NCBI RefSeq assembly: GCF_015710575.1
Contig: NZ_CP065373.1
Location: 4,712,001 to 4,776,000, forward strand
Origin: Mycolicibacterium mengxianglii
Lineage (GTDB): Bacteria; Actinomycetota; Actinomycetes; Mycobacteriales; Mycobacteriaceae
Direction: 5' to 3'
DNA: 64,000 bases
Part shown: one piece after another, positions 31,452 through 41,144 of the stretch
How the letters are laid out: each line of letters starts with the position of its first letter
Numbering within the stretch: the first letter of the stretch is position 1
Program-made: the position numbers and the translations under genes
Notes under the pieces: model-generated
The model's database searches: none
The model's input: the letters and a program-made list of their open reading frames with translations, nothing else
What the model was told of the DNA's origin: nothing

Positions 31452-33869
31452 TCAACCTACCTGCTCAACAGCTTTCCAGAGCTGGCGTTTTTCACCCAGG
31501 ATGCGGCCGCCCAGCCACCACAGCGCCTCGATGACGAGCGCCGCGACCAGACCGATGCCCAGTGCCATCGTGGTCAGCTCGACATTGGACGGGTCGAGCA
31601 TGAACTTCTCCCTGGCCAGCGGCAGCGAGAAGATCACCACGTAGGCCAGCGCGGACGTGGCCACCAGCGCCACCCGCCACCACTCGTAGGGCCGAGCCAC
31701 ACACGCCAGCACCCACCACGCGCCCACGAGCAAGGTGATCAGCGCCGCCGTCGACGCCTGCGTCTGTTCCTGCGCCGGGGCGTGCTGACCCTGGTAGGCC
31801 AGCAGGTAGGACACGAACGTCGCGGTGCCGACCACCAGCCCCGTCGGCAGCGCTCCCAGCATCACGCGCCGCACGAAACCCGGATGCGCCCGCTCGGTGT
31901 TGGGTGCCAGGGACAAGATGAATGCGGGGATGCCGATGGTGAACCAGGCCGCGATGGTGATGTGGATCGGCTGGAACGGGAACAGCAACGGGTCCCAGCC
32001 CAGAGCACTGCCGAAGACCTTCGACCCGAGGCCGGCCAGGCCGACCAGCAGTGCCAGCAACACCGAGTACACGGTTTTGGTCAGGAACAGGTTCGAGACC
32101 CGTTCGATGTTTCCGATGACGCGGCGTCCCTCGGCGACCACATAGGGCAGCGTGGCGAACTTGTTGTCCAGCAATACGATCTGCGCCACCGCCCGCGACG
32201 CCGGGCTACCGGAACCCATGGCGACGCCGATATCGGCGTCCTTGAGTGCCAACACGTCATTGACGCCGTCCCCGGTCATCGCGACAGTGTGACCACGGGA
32301 CTGCAGAGCGTGCACCATCGCGCGCTTCTGATCCGGACGGACCCGGCCGAACGTGGTGCACTCCTCGACCGTCTCGGCCAAGGCTTCTGGTCCGTCCGGC
32401 AGGTTTCGGGCATCCATCGTCTCGCCCCGCAGCCCGAGCGAGCCCGCTACGGCACCGACGGACACGGCGTTGTCACCGGAGATCACCTTCACCGAGACAT
32501 GTTGTTGGGCAAAGTATTCGAGGGTTTCCCGAGCGTCGGCGCGTATCTTCTGCTCCAGGACCACCAGCGCGACCGGTGTCACCTCCCCCGGCGCCTCGGG
32601 GGCGTCCACCTGATACTGAGCCGAACCGAGCAGCAACACCCGCAGCCCCTTGGCGCCGATCCGCTCCGCCTCCCCGGCAACCTCCGAGGCGGAGTTCAGC
32701 AGAACATCGGGCGCTCCGATCACCCAATTTCCGTGTCCGGCAAAAGAAACGCCGCTCCACTTGGTGGCCGACTTGAACGGCGCGGACGCGGTGACCGACC
32801 AGTCCGGCGGGTGTGGATACGCCTCCGCGATCGCGAGCATGCTCGCGTTGGGCCGGGCGTCGGCTGCCGCCACCGATGCCAACACCTCGGCGACGTCGTC
32901 GGCACCCAGGGTTTTGACCTCGGCGAGCCGCATACCGTTCTCGGTCAGGGTGCCCGTCTTGTCGGCACATACGGTGTCCACCCGCGCCAGCCCTTCGATC
33001 GCGGGCAGCTCGTTGACCAGACACTGGCGCCGGCCCAGCCGGACCACACCGACAGCGAAGGCGATCGAGGTCATCAGCACCAGACCCTCGGGCACCATCG
33101 GAACAAGTGCGCCGACCATGCGCAGTACCGTCTCCCGCCAACCCAGGTCGGTGGTGAACAGCTGGGTGTAGACAGTGAGGATTCCGGCGGGCCACAGCAG
33201 ATAGGTGATCAACCGCAGGATGGTGTTGATACCGCTACGCAGTTCGGACTTCACCAGGGTGAACTTGCTGGCCTCCTCAGCCAGTTTGGCGGCGTAGGCC
33301 TCCCGGCCGACTTTGGTCGCACGGTAGGCACCGGACCCCGAGACGACAAAGCTCCCCGACATCACCGGTTCCCCGGCGTCCTTGGCGATGGGGTCCGCCT
33401 CGCCGGTCAGTAGTGACTCGTCGACTTCGAGGTTCGACTCCTCGATGATCTCGCCGTCGACGACGATCTGGTCGCCGGCGCCGAGTTCGATGATGTCGTC
33501 GAGCACCACCTCGTTGGGGGCTCTGGGTGCTGTTCCTGACTGCCTCCGGACCGTCGGCATCGCCTGGCCGACGATGGCCAGCTTGTCCAGGGTCTGCTTG
33601 GCCCGCAGTTCCTGAATGATGCCGATGGCACTGTTGGCAAAGATGATCAACCCGAACAACCCGTTGATCAGCGAACCGGTACTGAGCACGATGAGGAACA
33701 GCACACCGAGGATGGCGTTGATCCGGGTGAAGACGTTGCCCCGGATGATCTCGGAAACACTGCGCGCCGCCCTGGTCGGCACGTCATTGGTCTTGCCCTC
33801 GGCAACCCGTTGGGCCACCTCGGCATCGGTCAGACCCGCAACCAGACCTGCCGCTGGAGTCTCGGTCAT
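31452..33869 (-). CDS. ctpE: P-type cation ATPase CtpE
   Basis: 805-residue P-type ATPase; CtpE is linked to calcium uptake in mycobacteria. Phosphorylation site Asp303 in [13 protein letters not shown]; actuator loop [15 protein letters not shown]; hinge [33 protein letters not shown]. Helices flank these, with [15 protein letters not shown] in the ion-path helix M4. The gene overlaps the upstream serine hydrolase by four bases (ATGA), and the Rv0909-like gene follows after 37 bases. Gene order is as in M. tuberculosis Rv0905-Rv0910. Confidence 0.95.
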   Translation of the reverse strand: MTETPAAGLVAGLTDAEVAQRVAEGKTNDVPTRAARSVSEIIRGNVFTRINAILGVLFLIVLSTGSLINGLFGLIIFANSAIGIIQELRAKQTLDKLAIVGQAMPTVRRQSGTAPRAPNEVVLDDIIELGAGDQIVVDGEIIEESNLEVDESLLTGEADPIAKDAGEPVMSGSFVVSGSGAYRATKVGREAYAAKLAEEASKFTLVKSELRSGINTILRLITYLLWPAGILTVYTQLFTTDLGWRETVLRMVGALVPMVPEGLVLMTSIAFAVGVVRLGRRQCLVNELPAIEGLARVDTVCADKTGTLTENGMRLAEVKTLGADDVAEVLASVAAADARPNASMLAIAEAYPHPPDWSVTASAPFKSATKWSGVSFAGHGNWVIGAPDVLLNSASEVAGEAERIGAKGLRVLLLGSAQYQVDAPEAPGEVTPVALVVLEQKIRADARETLEYFAQQHVSVKVISGDNAVSVGAVAGSLGLRGETMDARNLPDGPEALAETVEECTTFGRVRPDQKRAMVHALQSRGHTVAMTGDGVNDVLALKDADIGVAMGSGSPASRAVAQIVLLDNKFATLPYVVAEGRRVIGNIERVSNLFLTKTVYSVLLALLVGLAGLGSKVFGSALGWDPLLFPFQPIHITIAAWFTIGIPAFILSLAPNTERAHPGFVRRVMLGALPTGLVVGTATFVSYLLAYQGQHAPAQEQTQASTAALITLLVGAWWVLACVARPYEWWRVALVATSALAYVVIFSLPLAREKFMLDPSNVELTTMALGIGLVAALVIEALWWLGGRILGEKRQLWKAVEQVG

Positions 33870-35503
33870 CGAGTGAAGGTCCCCATCTTGTCACTGTCGA
33901 AATACTCGAGGACCAGCCGGTTTCCGTCGAACGTGGCCTTGGAGATGGTGCCCGGAGGCGCGTTCTCGGACGTCAGTTCAAAGGTGAAAACGTTTCCGTC
34001 CCAATGAGTCAGCGGCCACATCTCGTTGCGTGGGCCGACCGACAGACCCAGGGTACCGCCGGACTCGGTGACCGTCGCCGGGCCCCAGTAGCTGTTCTGG
34101 TAGGTGCCCTCCAATTCGGTCAGCGGCGGGGCCGGTGCCGGGTTCGGCGGCGGCGTCTGTCCCACCAATGTGCCTTCGGGTTTGTCCATGTCTGCAAAGG
34201 CATTGCCATACAGGGCGCGCCAGTCCTCGCGGACCTCGCCGAACTGGACCAGGTCGGCGAACTCCGCGGTCAGTGTTTCCACCAGCCCGGTCGGGGTGGC
34301 GTTCGTCAGGGCGACAATCGCGACGTCGGCAGACGGGATGATCACGAAGTTGGTGGCCGCGCCGAGTTCGAAGGCCCCCGAGTGGCTGGCCTGAGTGCGG
34401 GCCGCCGCGGTGGTGCCCACATTGAACCCGTAGCCGTAGAAGCCCGACCGCATCGCCGGCTCGCTGGGCGGAGTGGAGACCACCTGGGGGCTCAGCGCGG
34501 GCAGCAGTGCCTCCGGCGAGGTGATGGTGGTGCCGTTGGCGGTCCCGTTTGCCAGGACCATCGTCAGCCACCGGGTCATGTCGTTCAGCGAGGAACTCAC
34601 CCCGCCCGCCGGCGTCTGGGCGTCGGCATTGCGCTGGTAGAGGGGCTGGTAGCCGCCGTCGACGGCGATGTGGCCGATCGCCTTGTCGGGTCGGGCCTCG
34701 TAGTCGGCGAACCGGGAACTGGTCGAGGTCATCCCCAGCGGCCGGTAGAGCACCCGTTCCGCGAGCTCTTCCCAGGTGGTTCCCGCACCGGCCGCCACGG
34801 CCTCGGCCGCCGCGGTCAGGCCGAAGTTCGTGTAGGCGTACGAGGTCCGGAACGGGTCGAGCGGCAGCTCACGCAGCTTCTCCAGCACGGCGCGGCGGTC
34901 GTAGCCGATGTCCTCGAGCCGATCGCCGGCGTGGTCCGGTAGCCCGGACCGGTGTGAGAACAGATCGCCCACCGTGACCATGCCCGTGACGGCCGGGTCG
35001 GCCAGCGCGAACCACGGCAGCTTCTCCGCGACCCGGGTGTCCCAGCTGATCGCGTTCTCGGTGACCTGGTGGGCCACCACCGTCGCGCTCAGCGATTTGG
35101 ACAGCGACGCCAGCTGGAACACCGTGTCGGGGTCCACCCGGTTGGCTGGATCATCCCCGGCCCGGTTGTCTTTGACTCCGAAACCCTTGGCATACACCGT
35201 TTTTCCGCCGTGCACCACGGCAACAGCCATCCCCGGAACACCGGAGGAGTCCATCAGCTCCTGCGCGATGCCGTCCAGTTTGGCCACCGCGTTGTCCACC
35301 GCGTTCTCCGGCAACGGCATGGCCGGCACCAGCGGAGGTGGCACGGAGGCTACCGGTGCCGCCGACCCCGAAGCCGGCTCCGAAGCCGACCCCGAAGGGG
35401 TGCTCGTCGGCGCGGAGTCGTCATCCCGGGAAGCCGGTCCGCACCCCGCAATCACGGTGAATACGGTCGCGAGGATCGCTGCACGGACCAGGGCTCTGTT
35501 CAC
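33866..35503 (-). CDS. Secreted lipoprotein serine hydrolase, class C beta-lactamase fold (Rv0907-like)
   Basis: 545-residue exported penicillin-binding-like hydrolase. The signal peptide ends in lipobox VIAGC (Cys21), followed by a Ser/Pro/Ala linker to about residue 65. The catalytic fold has Ser133-x-x-Lys136 (ASLSKSLSA) and Tyr224-x-Asn226 (YAYTNFG); HSGAFELGA near residue 375 may replace the KTG motif. A C-terminal lipocalin-like domain follows (about 460-545: [15 protein letters not shown]). It may act on cell-envelope esters or peptides; the substrate is unknown. It lies between the metallo-hydrolase gene and ctpE and overlaps ctpE. Confidence 0.92.
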   Translation of the reverse strand: MNRALVRAAILATVFTVIAGCGPASRDDDSAPTSTPSGSASEPASGSAAPVASVPPPLVPAMPLPENAVDNAVAKLDGIAQELMDSSGVPGMAVAVVHGGKTVYAKGFGVKDNRAGDDPANRVDPDTVFQLASLSKSLSATVVAHQVTENAISWDTRVAEKLPWFALADPAVTGMVTVGDLFSHRSGLPDHAGDRLEDIGYDRRAVLEKLRELPLDPFRTSYAYTNFGLTAAAEAVAAGAGTTWEELAERVLYRPLGMTSTSSRFADYEARPDKAIGHIAVDGGYQPLYQRNADAQTPAGGVSSSLNDMTRWLTMVLANGTANGTTITSPEALLPALSPQVVSTPPSEPAMRSGFYGYGFNVGTTAAARTQASHSGAFELGAATNFVIIPSADVAIVALTNATPTGLVETLTAEFADLVQFGEVREDWRALYGNAFADMDKPEGTLVGQTPPPNPAPAPPLTELEGTYQNSYWGPATVTESGGTLGLSVGPRNEMWPLTHWDGNVFTFELTSENAPPGTISKATFDGNRLVLEYFDSDKMGTFTR

Positions 35504-35521
35504 AGCGAGAACCGTAACGGC

Positions 35522-36648
35522 TCAGAAGCGCCACCACGGGTCTAATTCAGGGTCCGGCGTGGCCGCCAGTTCCGCACCCACCCGCTCCCCGGGTCGCGGC
35601 ACCGCTGTGGTGACGTTTTCCGCACGCGCAGCGACCAGCAACCGCTCCACTGGCTCCGACCACGGGTGCGGCGCCAGCCGGAAGGTGCCCCAGTGGATCG
35701 GCACGAACAGGCCCTTGCCCGGATCGGTGACATCGCGGTGGGCGCGGACCGCCTCTTCGGGGTTCATGTGGATATCGGGCCAGCCCGGGTGGTAGGCCCC
35801 CACCGGCATCAAGGTCAGGTCGAACGGCCCGTGCTCGGCGCCGACACCGGCGAAGCTGGCGGTGTAGCCGGTATCGCCACCGAAGAACGCCCGGTGGCGT
35901 GGGCCCAGGATCGCCCAGGAGGACCACAGCGTGGTGTTGCGGGTCAGGAATCGTCCGGAGAAGTGCCGCGCCGGGGTGCAGACCAGCCGCAGCTCCCCCA
36001 GTGTCGCCACCTGCCCCCAGTCCAATTCGACGATGCGCTCCTCGGGAATGTGCCATTCACGCAGGTGAGCGCCTATGCCGAGCGGCACGAAGAACACTGC
36101 CCGCTGGCTGCGAGCCAGCGCTTTGATGGTGTCGACGTCGAGGTGGTCGTAGTGGTCGTGGCTGATGATCACCGCGTCGATCGCCGGCAGCGCCTCCAGG
36201 GGAGCGGGAACCGGGTGCAGGCGCTGCGGACCCACCGTGCGCGACGGCGAGCACCGGCGGCTCCACACGGGGTCGGCCAGCACCCGGAAACCGTCGACCT
36301 CGAGGACCACCGACGAATGGCCGTACCAGGTCGCCGCCAGACCGCCGGCCTTGGCAGCCGCAGTCGGTGTGACCAGTGGGATTTCCCCGCCAGGCTCCGC
36401 GGACGACCGGGACCACAACAGGTCCCGCGCCAACATCCGCTGCTCCTGAAGCGACAGCTTGATCGTCGACGACGGTTCGAGGTTGTGGAAGACCCCGTCG
36501 TGGAAGTGCGGTGAGCCCTTGGCGACCGCGGCGATGGCGGCAGGTCCGGCACCCAATGCCGACGGCGCACCGTGGAGTGCCCGCAACGCCCAGCCCCCGT
36601 CACCAGGGTGGCGGTTCCGCCGACGAATCTGACCGCGCTGCGCAACAT
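35522..36648 (-). CDS. Metallo-beta-lactamase-fold hydrolase (Rv0906-like) with an apparent N-terminal frameshift
   Basis: Zinc-dependent hydrolase related to NAPE-PLD/UlaG-type enzymes: AATWYGHSSVVLEVDGFRVL, metal motif HDHYDHLD, ARHFSGRF, FFGGDTGYTASF and a C-terminal PIHWGTFRLAPHPW. The start is fixed by the ATG at 36648, which touches the echA6 stop (TAGATG) and has AAGG upstream, reading MLRSAVRFVGGTATLVTG. That frame then leaves the hydrolase frame at a run of five G (plus-strand C 36594-36598); a sixth G would restore a 375-residue protein continuing GWALRALHGAPSALG. So the gene is either frameshifted or the run is miscalled; a TTG start inside the run-on frame is less likely. Confidence 0.8.
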
Positions 36649-37383
36649 CTAAGCGCCTTGGAAGTTGGGCGGCCGCTTCTCGACCCGGGCGACCTGCGCC
36701 TCGAGGACGTCCTGACTGCCCCAGGCCTGGTCGAACAACTCTTTGTGGTGTGGCGGCCACTCAGCGGCGTAGGCACCGTCGTCGTTGAGCACACGTTTGG
36801 AGTGCTGCAGCGACAGTGGCGCCAACTCGGCGATTTCGGCGGCCCACTGCTGGGCGTCGGCCAGGGTGCCGAGCCGGTTGGCCATGCCCGTCTGCAGCGC
36901 GACCTCGGCCGACAGCCGCTCCGCACCCAGCAGCATGCCCCTGGCACGCCCGTAGCCCACCAGCGACGACAGCCGTCGCACGCTCCAGTTGTCCAGGGCC
37001 AGGCCGTACTTCGCGATCGGGAACTGGAAGAACGCTTCGGGGGCGACGACCCGCAGATCGCAGATCATCGCCAGCTGCAGGCCGGCGCCGATGGCCGGTC
37101 CGTTGACGGCGCCGATGACCGGCACCGGCACCCGGTCGATCGCCAGGTTCAGCGCCACCGCCTTGTCCGGGAAGTCGGCGGCGTACACATCGCCGGAGAG
37201 GTCGGCGCCGGCGCAGAAGACCGTACCTGCGCCGGTGAGCACGATTGCCCGGACATCGTCGGTGGAGGCGGCCTCGATGGTCTCGCGCAGGCCGTCGACC
37301 AGCTCGCTGTTGAGTGCGTTGCGCCGCTCCGGACGCTGCAACTCGATGGTCGTGACGTTGCCGACCCTGGTGACACCGATCAT
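36649..37383 (-). CDS. echA6: Enoyl-CoA hydratase-family protein EchA6
   Basis: 244-residue crotonase-fold protein. Substrate-binding blocks are [29 protein letters not shown] and [14 protein letters not shown]. Both catalytic acids of true hydratases are missing: the first is Gln in GAGLQLAM (normally Glu), and the second is absent in [14 protein letters not shown]. This fits M. tuberculosis EchA6 (Rv0905), which is non-catalytic and carries acyl-CoA to fatty acid synthase II for mycolate synthesis. TAGTGT lies 6 bases before the ATG, so the operon mRNA is probably leaderless. It heads the six-gene operon down to the Rv0910-like gene. Confidence 0.93.
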   Translation of the reverse strand: MIGVTRVGNVTTIELQRPERRNALNSELVDGLRETIEAASTDDVRAIVLTGAGTVFCAGADLSGDVYAADFPDKAVALNLAIDRVPVPVIGAVNGPAIGAGLQLAMICDLRVVAPEAFFQFPIAKYGLALDNWSVRRLSSLVGYGRARGMLLGAERLSAEVALQTGMANRLGTLADAQQWAAEIAELAPLSLQHSKRVLNDDGAYAAEWPPHHKELFDQAWGSQDVLEAQVARVEKRPPNFQGA

Positions 37384-37389
37384 GAGGCC

Positions 37390-37421
37390 ACACTACTTAT
37401 TGGCTCAACTAGCCTCATCCC
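37390..37421. promoter_or_regulatory. Back-to-back leaderless promoters of echA6 and accD3
   Basis: Minus strand: TAGTGT (37395-37390) then 6 bases to the echA6 ATG at 37383. Plus strand: TAGCCT (37410-37415) then 6 bases to the accD3 GTG at 37422. Neither gene has a ribosome binding site. The start codons are only 38 bases apart. Confidence 0.55.
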
Positions 37422-38894
37422 GTGAGCCGAATCAGTGCGGTCGCGCTGCGTGACACGGTCCTCGACGAGGGGTCCTTCCAGAGCTGGGACACCGCGCCCG
37501 TCGTCGTGGCCACCGACGCGGCCTATGCCGCCGAGCTGGCCGCCGCCCGCGAGGCCACCGGCCATGACGAGTCGGTGCTCACCGGTGAAGGCACGGTGTT
37601 CGGGCGGCGGGTCGCGGTGGTGGCCTGTGAGTTCGACTTCCTGGCCGGCTCCATCGGCGTGGCCGCCGCCGAACGGATCACCACGGCCATCGAGCGGGCC
37701 ACCGAACTGCGGTTGCCGCTGCTGGCCTCACCCAGTTCCGGCGGCACTCGCATGCAGGAGGGCACCGTCGCGTTCCTGCAGATGGTCAAGATCGCCGCCG
37801 CCGTCACCGCCCACAAGCGCGCGCAGCTGCCGTATCTGGTGTATCTGCGCCACCCGACCACAGGCGGGGTGTTCGCGTCCTGGGGGTCGCTGGGGCATAT
37901 CACCGTCGCCGAGCCCGGCGCGCTGATCGGCTTCCTGGGGCCGCGAGTTTACGAACACCTCTACGGGGAGCCGTTCCCGTCCGGCGTGCAGACCGCGGAG
38001 AACCTGCAGCGGCACGGGGTGATCGACGGTGTGGTGCCCCTGACGTCACTGCGGGGCACCCTTGATCGGGTCTTGAAGGTGGTCACCGATCCCCCGGAAC
38101 CGGCACCGGAACCGGACCCGCCCGGTGAACTCCCCGACGTGCCCGCCTGGGAGTCGATCCAGGCGTCCCGGCGGCCGGACCGGCCCGGTGTCTCGCATCT
38201 GTTGCGGTATGGCTGCACCGAACGGGTGCTGCTGTCCGGGACCGGCCAGGGCGAGGCGGCGGCGACCATGCTGCTGGCGCTGGCCCGGTTCTACGGCCAA
38301 CCGGCCGTGGTGCTGGGCCAGCAGCGCGTTGTGGGTGGCCTGGTCGGACCGGCGTCGCTGCGCGAAGCCCGCCGCGGCATGGCGCTGGCCGCCGGGCTGA
38401 GATTGCCGCTGGTCCTGGTCATCGATACTGCCGGACCCGCATTGTCGGCCGAGGCCGAGCAGGGCGGGCTGGCCGGTGAGATCGCGCGTTGCCTGTCGGA
38501 TCTGGTGAGCCTCGAGGTGCCGACCGTGTCGGTGCTCTTGGGACAGGGTAGCGGCGGGCCGGCGCTGGCGATGGTGCCCGCCGATCGGGTGCTGGCGGCT
38601 CTGCACGGCTGGCTGGCGCCGCTGCCGCCCGAAGGAGCCAGTGCGATCGTCTTCCGCGACACCGAGCACGCCCCGGAACTGGCTGCGGCCCAAGGCGTTC
38701 GATCAGCCGACCTGAAGGCCGCCGGCATCGTCGATGTGGTGGTCGGCGAGTATCCCGACGCTGCCGACGAGCCGGTGCAGTTCTCTCAGCGGATGTCGCG
38801 GGCCATCGCTGTCGAACTTGCGGCCCTGGGCGGCCAGCCACCTGAGCTGCGCATCACCGCGCGCCTGGACCGTTACCGCAGATTGGGCCTGTGA
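37422..38894 (+). CDS. accD3: Acyl-CoA carboxylase carboxyltransferase subunit AccD3
   Basis: 490-residue carboxyltransferase beta/alpha-like protein. It shows crotonase-like CT blocks: ELAAAREATGHDESVLTGEG, FLAGSIGVAAAERI, LASPSSGGTRMQEGTVAFLQMV and VYLRHPTTGGVFASWGSLGHI in the first half, and QRVVGGLVGPASLREARRG, LVIDTAGPALSAEAEQGG and LGQGSGGPALAMVPADRVL in the second. It would transfer CO2 from biotin to an acyl-CoA, working with an AccA subunit encoded elsewhere. It is the homologue of Rv0904c and is divergent from echA6 with a leaderless GTG start. Confidence 0.93.
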   Translation: MSRISAVALRDTVLDEGSFQSWDTAPVVVATDAAYAAELAAAREATGHDESVLTGEGTVFGRRVAVVACEFDFLAGSIGVAAAERITTAIERATELRLPLLASPSSGGTRMQEGTVAFLQMVKIAAAVTAHKRAQLPYLVYLRHPTTGGVFASWGSLGHITVAEPGALIGFLGPRVYEHLYGEPFPSGVQTAENLQRHGVIDGVVPLTSLRGTLDRVLKVVTDPPEPAPEPDPPGELPDVPAWESIQASRRPDRPGVSHLLRYGCTERVLLSGTGQGEAAATMLLALARFYGQPAVVLGQQRVVGGLVGPASLREARRGMALAAGLRLPLVLVIDTAGPALSAEAEQGGLAGEIARCLSDLVSLEVPTVSVLLGQGSGGPALAMVPADRVLAALHGWLAPLPPEGASAIVFRDTEHAPELAAAQGVRSADLKAAGIVDVVVGEYPDAADEPVQFSQRMSRAIAVELAALGGQPPELRITARLDRYRRLGL

Positions 38895-38943
38895 CCACTC
38901 CCCAACCGGGGCGCCGCAACGGACCGCTGCTGAGCCGGCGCCG

Positions 38944-40554
38944 TCAGAAGGGCGGCGAATCCTGCTCGGCGACGCGGGCGTCGTTGAGTGCACGCTCCGC
39001 TTTGATTCGATAAGCGCGCTCTTTGGCTCGGCTGCGTTTTCGCTTCGGCATCTTCAAAGCCTTGCCTGGGCTGTTCGGAGCCGGTGTGCCGGTGACAATC
39101 GGCGCCGAGGTGGTGTTGACGGTCGGGAAGAACAGACTGCTGCCCGGTTTCGTGGTGAAAGTCTGCCCGGTGGGGGTGGTCCACACGATGGTGCCGTCCG
39201 GATGCTGAACATCAGACCAGCCGGAATGAAATGTCTTCAGCAGGTGATGTTTTCGGCACAATAATTTGCCGCCCGAGGCGTGGGTGAGCCCAGCCGGCCA
39301 GGGCACGGTGTGGTCCCAGTCGCAGAATTCTGCGGGGCGGTCACAATGGGGGAACCTGCACGTCAGATCACGGGCGCGGACCCACTCGTCCAACGCGATC
39401 GACGGTCGGTATCGAGCTTCAGGCTCAGTTCTCGGTGGTGCCAGATGCCGAGTCTTGGCACCGGCAGCGACGAGCGCCGCCAGCAGCGGGGCAGGCACGG
39501 CACCGAAGCCGAGAATCACCCCCGCCGGTGGCTGCTGCGGTGCCGGCAGCTGCTGCGGTGCCGGTGGCCGCTGGGCTGGATCGGCAATGCTGCCGTCCGA
39601 CAGGTCTTCCGCTACCACCCCATCCTCGGCGGATTCCGGCTCGGCGGCAGCCACAGCCTCCGCCGATTTTGCCTCGCTCGAAACCTCATCCGCTGCGGGC
39701 AGCGGGCTGTCGCCGTCCATATAGGGGTCGGGAGAGGCGGCCAACGCGGCTTCTTCGCCGTAGATGTACACCACGACGCTGGAGGCTCGGCCGTCATCGA
39801 CGGCGGCCTCGCAGCTGGGATTGCCGCATTCACAAGCCAAGTGGAAGAACCCGGCCCCCAGCGCCCCCGAGGCATCAGCGCACCGCTGTTTGAAAGTGCG
39901 GGGATCGTCCTTGCAGACCCCGTTGGCCATCACCGTGACCCGGCGGTAGAACAGGGCGGCGTCAGCGCCTTTGAGGCGCATGAGAATGTCGGTGATGCCG
40001 TCCTTGCTTTCGAGGACATCGATGCCGCGGTCACGGACCCGGATCCTGGTCTGTTTGAGCGCACCCGGGTCATACCGGTTTACCCAGACGTCGATGGCAG
40101 TGTCGAGTTTCTTCTTCGACAGCCCGCCCCAGTTGATCGCCCGATCGGCGATAGCGGCTTCGACCTGGGCCAGCAACTTCCGATCTTGGATCAGTTCAGT
40201 GCGTTTGGCAATGCGCCGGGCCAGGTATTCGGAGATCTTCCCCGCCAGTAGCAGGTCAGCGATCTTGGGCAGCTTGGCGCCCAGGGCCGTGCCGACCTCC
40301 ATGTCGACGGAGGCGCGGCCGTGGGAGATTCCCGAGGCGGCAGCGACCTCGTCTGCCGTGGAATCCCAGTTGTCCCTGCCTTCTTCGGCGATTTCCCAGT
40401 CTTCGTCGTATTTACGGCTGGTCAATTCGCCGATGAAGAGCAACCTGTGAGCAGCCGCCGAGGCTACCGCGCGAGTCCACGCCGAGACGGCGTCGGCCAC
40501 CTCGGTGTCACTCATCTCGGCCCGCAACGCGGAATCCGGCAACTCATCGAACAT
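38944..40554 (-). CDS. DUF222 / HNH endonuclease protein (13E12-repeat type)
   Basis: About 536 residues. The N-terminal DUF222 domain includes WDSTADEVAAASGISHGRASVDME and WGGLSKKKLDTAIDVWVNRYDPGA; a Pro/Gln-rich linker follows (repeated LPAPQQ units around residue 345); the HNH nuclease is near the end (RARDLTCRFPHCDRPAEFCD, WDHTVPWPAGLTHASGGKLLC and RKHHLLKTFHSG). The C-terminus is Lys/Arg-rich. Mycobacterial genomes carry many such genes, some inside the REP13E12 repeats; biological role is unclear. The ATG at 40554 is preferred; TTG 40584 and GTG 40578 are in-frame alternatives. No repeat ends or att-like sequences were found around it. Confidence 0.9.
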   Translation of the reverse strand: MFDELPDSALRAEMSDTEVADAVSAWTRAVASAAAHRLLFIGELTSRKYDEDWEIAEEGRDNWDSTADEVAAASGISHGRASVDMEVGTALGAKLPKIADLLLAGKISEYLARRIAKRTELIQDRKLLAQVEAAIADRAINWGGLSKKKLDTAIDVWVNRYDPGALKQTRIRVRDRGIDVLESKDGITDILMRLKGADAALFYRRVTVMANGVCKDDPRTFKQRCADASGALGAGFFHLACECGNPSCEAAVDDGRASSVVVYIYGEEAALAASPDPYMDGDSPLPAADEVSSEAKSAEAVAAAEPESAEDGVVAEDLSDGSIADPAQRPPAPQQLPAPQQPPAGVILGFGAVPAPLLAALVAAGAKTRHLAPPRTEPEARYRPSIALDEWVRARDLTCRFPHCDRPAEFCDWDHTVPWPAGLTHASGGKLLCRKHHLLKTFHSGWSDVQHPDGTIVWTTPTGQTFTTKPGSSLFFPTVNTTSAPIVTGTPAPNSPGKALKMPKRKRSRAKERAYRIKAERALNDARVAEQDSPPF

Positions 40555-40638
40555 ATCAGCGAGTCTACGGACACCCACTGACAAAAATGCGTCACGTCAG
40601 CAGTCAAAACAGAAGTGACAGAAGAGGTTTGAACTCGC

Positions 40639-41079
40639 TCAGTTGTCGCTCAGTTGTCGCTCGAAGCGGGGCACACCGGCACCCAGCCGCTCGGCACGAC
40701 CCCGGGTGCGGTAGAACAGCACCGCCACGGCGGCGGCGACCTCGACCGTCGCGATGGTGGTGGCGACGGCCATCAGCGTTGACGGCGATGTGGCGGCACT
40801 GAGCTGCAGCGGCGCCCCGTGGTGATGCCCACCGCCGCCGGAGTGCACCGCGATCATGCCCAGGTTCATCAGCGCCACCAGCGCCCACGCCCGCAGACAG
40901 CCGTCGCGCCACAGCTCCCACGCGCAGAACAGGCACACCCCCGACATCACGATCAGCAGCGCCGCGACCGCCGGCGAGCCCGCCTGCCCGAGCATCACCG
41001 CGTGTAACACTGCCGAGCACACCGCGAGCAGCGCACAGGCGCGTCGCCCAACGGCGGCGGACACCCGGCTGACGGACAT
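40639..41079 (-). CDS. Small membrane protein with a His/Gly-rich loop
   Basis: 146 residues, about four helices (ACALLAVCSAVLHAVML, AVAALLIVMSGVCLFCAW, LRAWALVALMNLGMIAV and TLMAVATTIATVEVAAAVAVLFY). Between helices 3 and 4 lies HSGGGGHHHGAP, which could bind a metal such as copper, zinc or nickel. Cys residues in helices 1 and 2 add possible ligands. No family was recognised. The upstream region contains two adjoining 13-base direct repeats. Confidence 0.75.
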   Translation of the reverse strand: MSVSRVSAAVGRRACALLAVCSAVLHAVMLGQAGSPAVAALLIVMSGVCLFCAWELWRDGCLRAWALVALMNLGMIAVHSGGGGHHHGAPLQLSAATSPSTLMAVATTIATVEVAAAVAVLFYRTRGRAERLGAGVPRFERQLSDN

Positions 41080-41118
41080 GACTCAACTCTGGCACCAGCC
41101 GGCGAAACCTGCAGGCTG

Positions 41119-41144
41119 AACGGCCCCACGTAACGGCCCCATGT
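41119..41144. repeat. Tandem 13-base direct repeat
   Basis: AACGGCCCCACGT (41119-41131) is followed at once by AACGGCCCCATGT (41132-41144), 12 of 13 identical. It lies between the acyl-CoA synthetase stop and the membrane-protein start, in the likely promoter region of the latter. Confidence 0.5.

Noticed and set aside
31365..33413. 682-codon plus-strand frame opposite ctpE
   Set aside because: Gln/Arg/His/Gly-rich shadow; ctpE motifs on the other strand are complete.
38944..40554. REP13E12-type mobile repeat around the DUF222/HNH gene
   Set aside because: No flanking repeats, recombinase or interrupted gene were seen; the gene appears as an ordinary single copy in this window.
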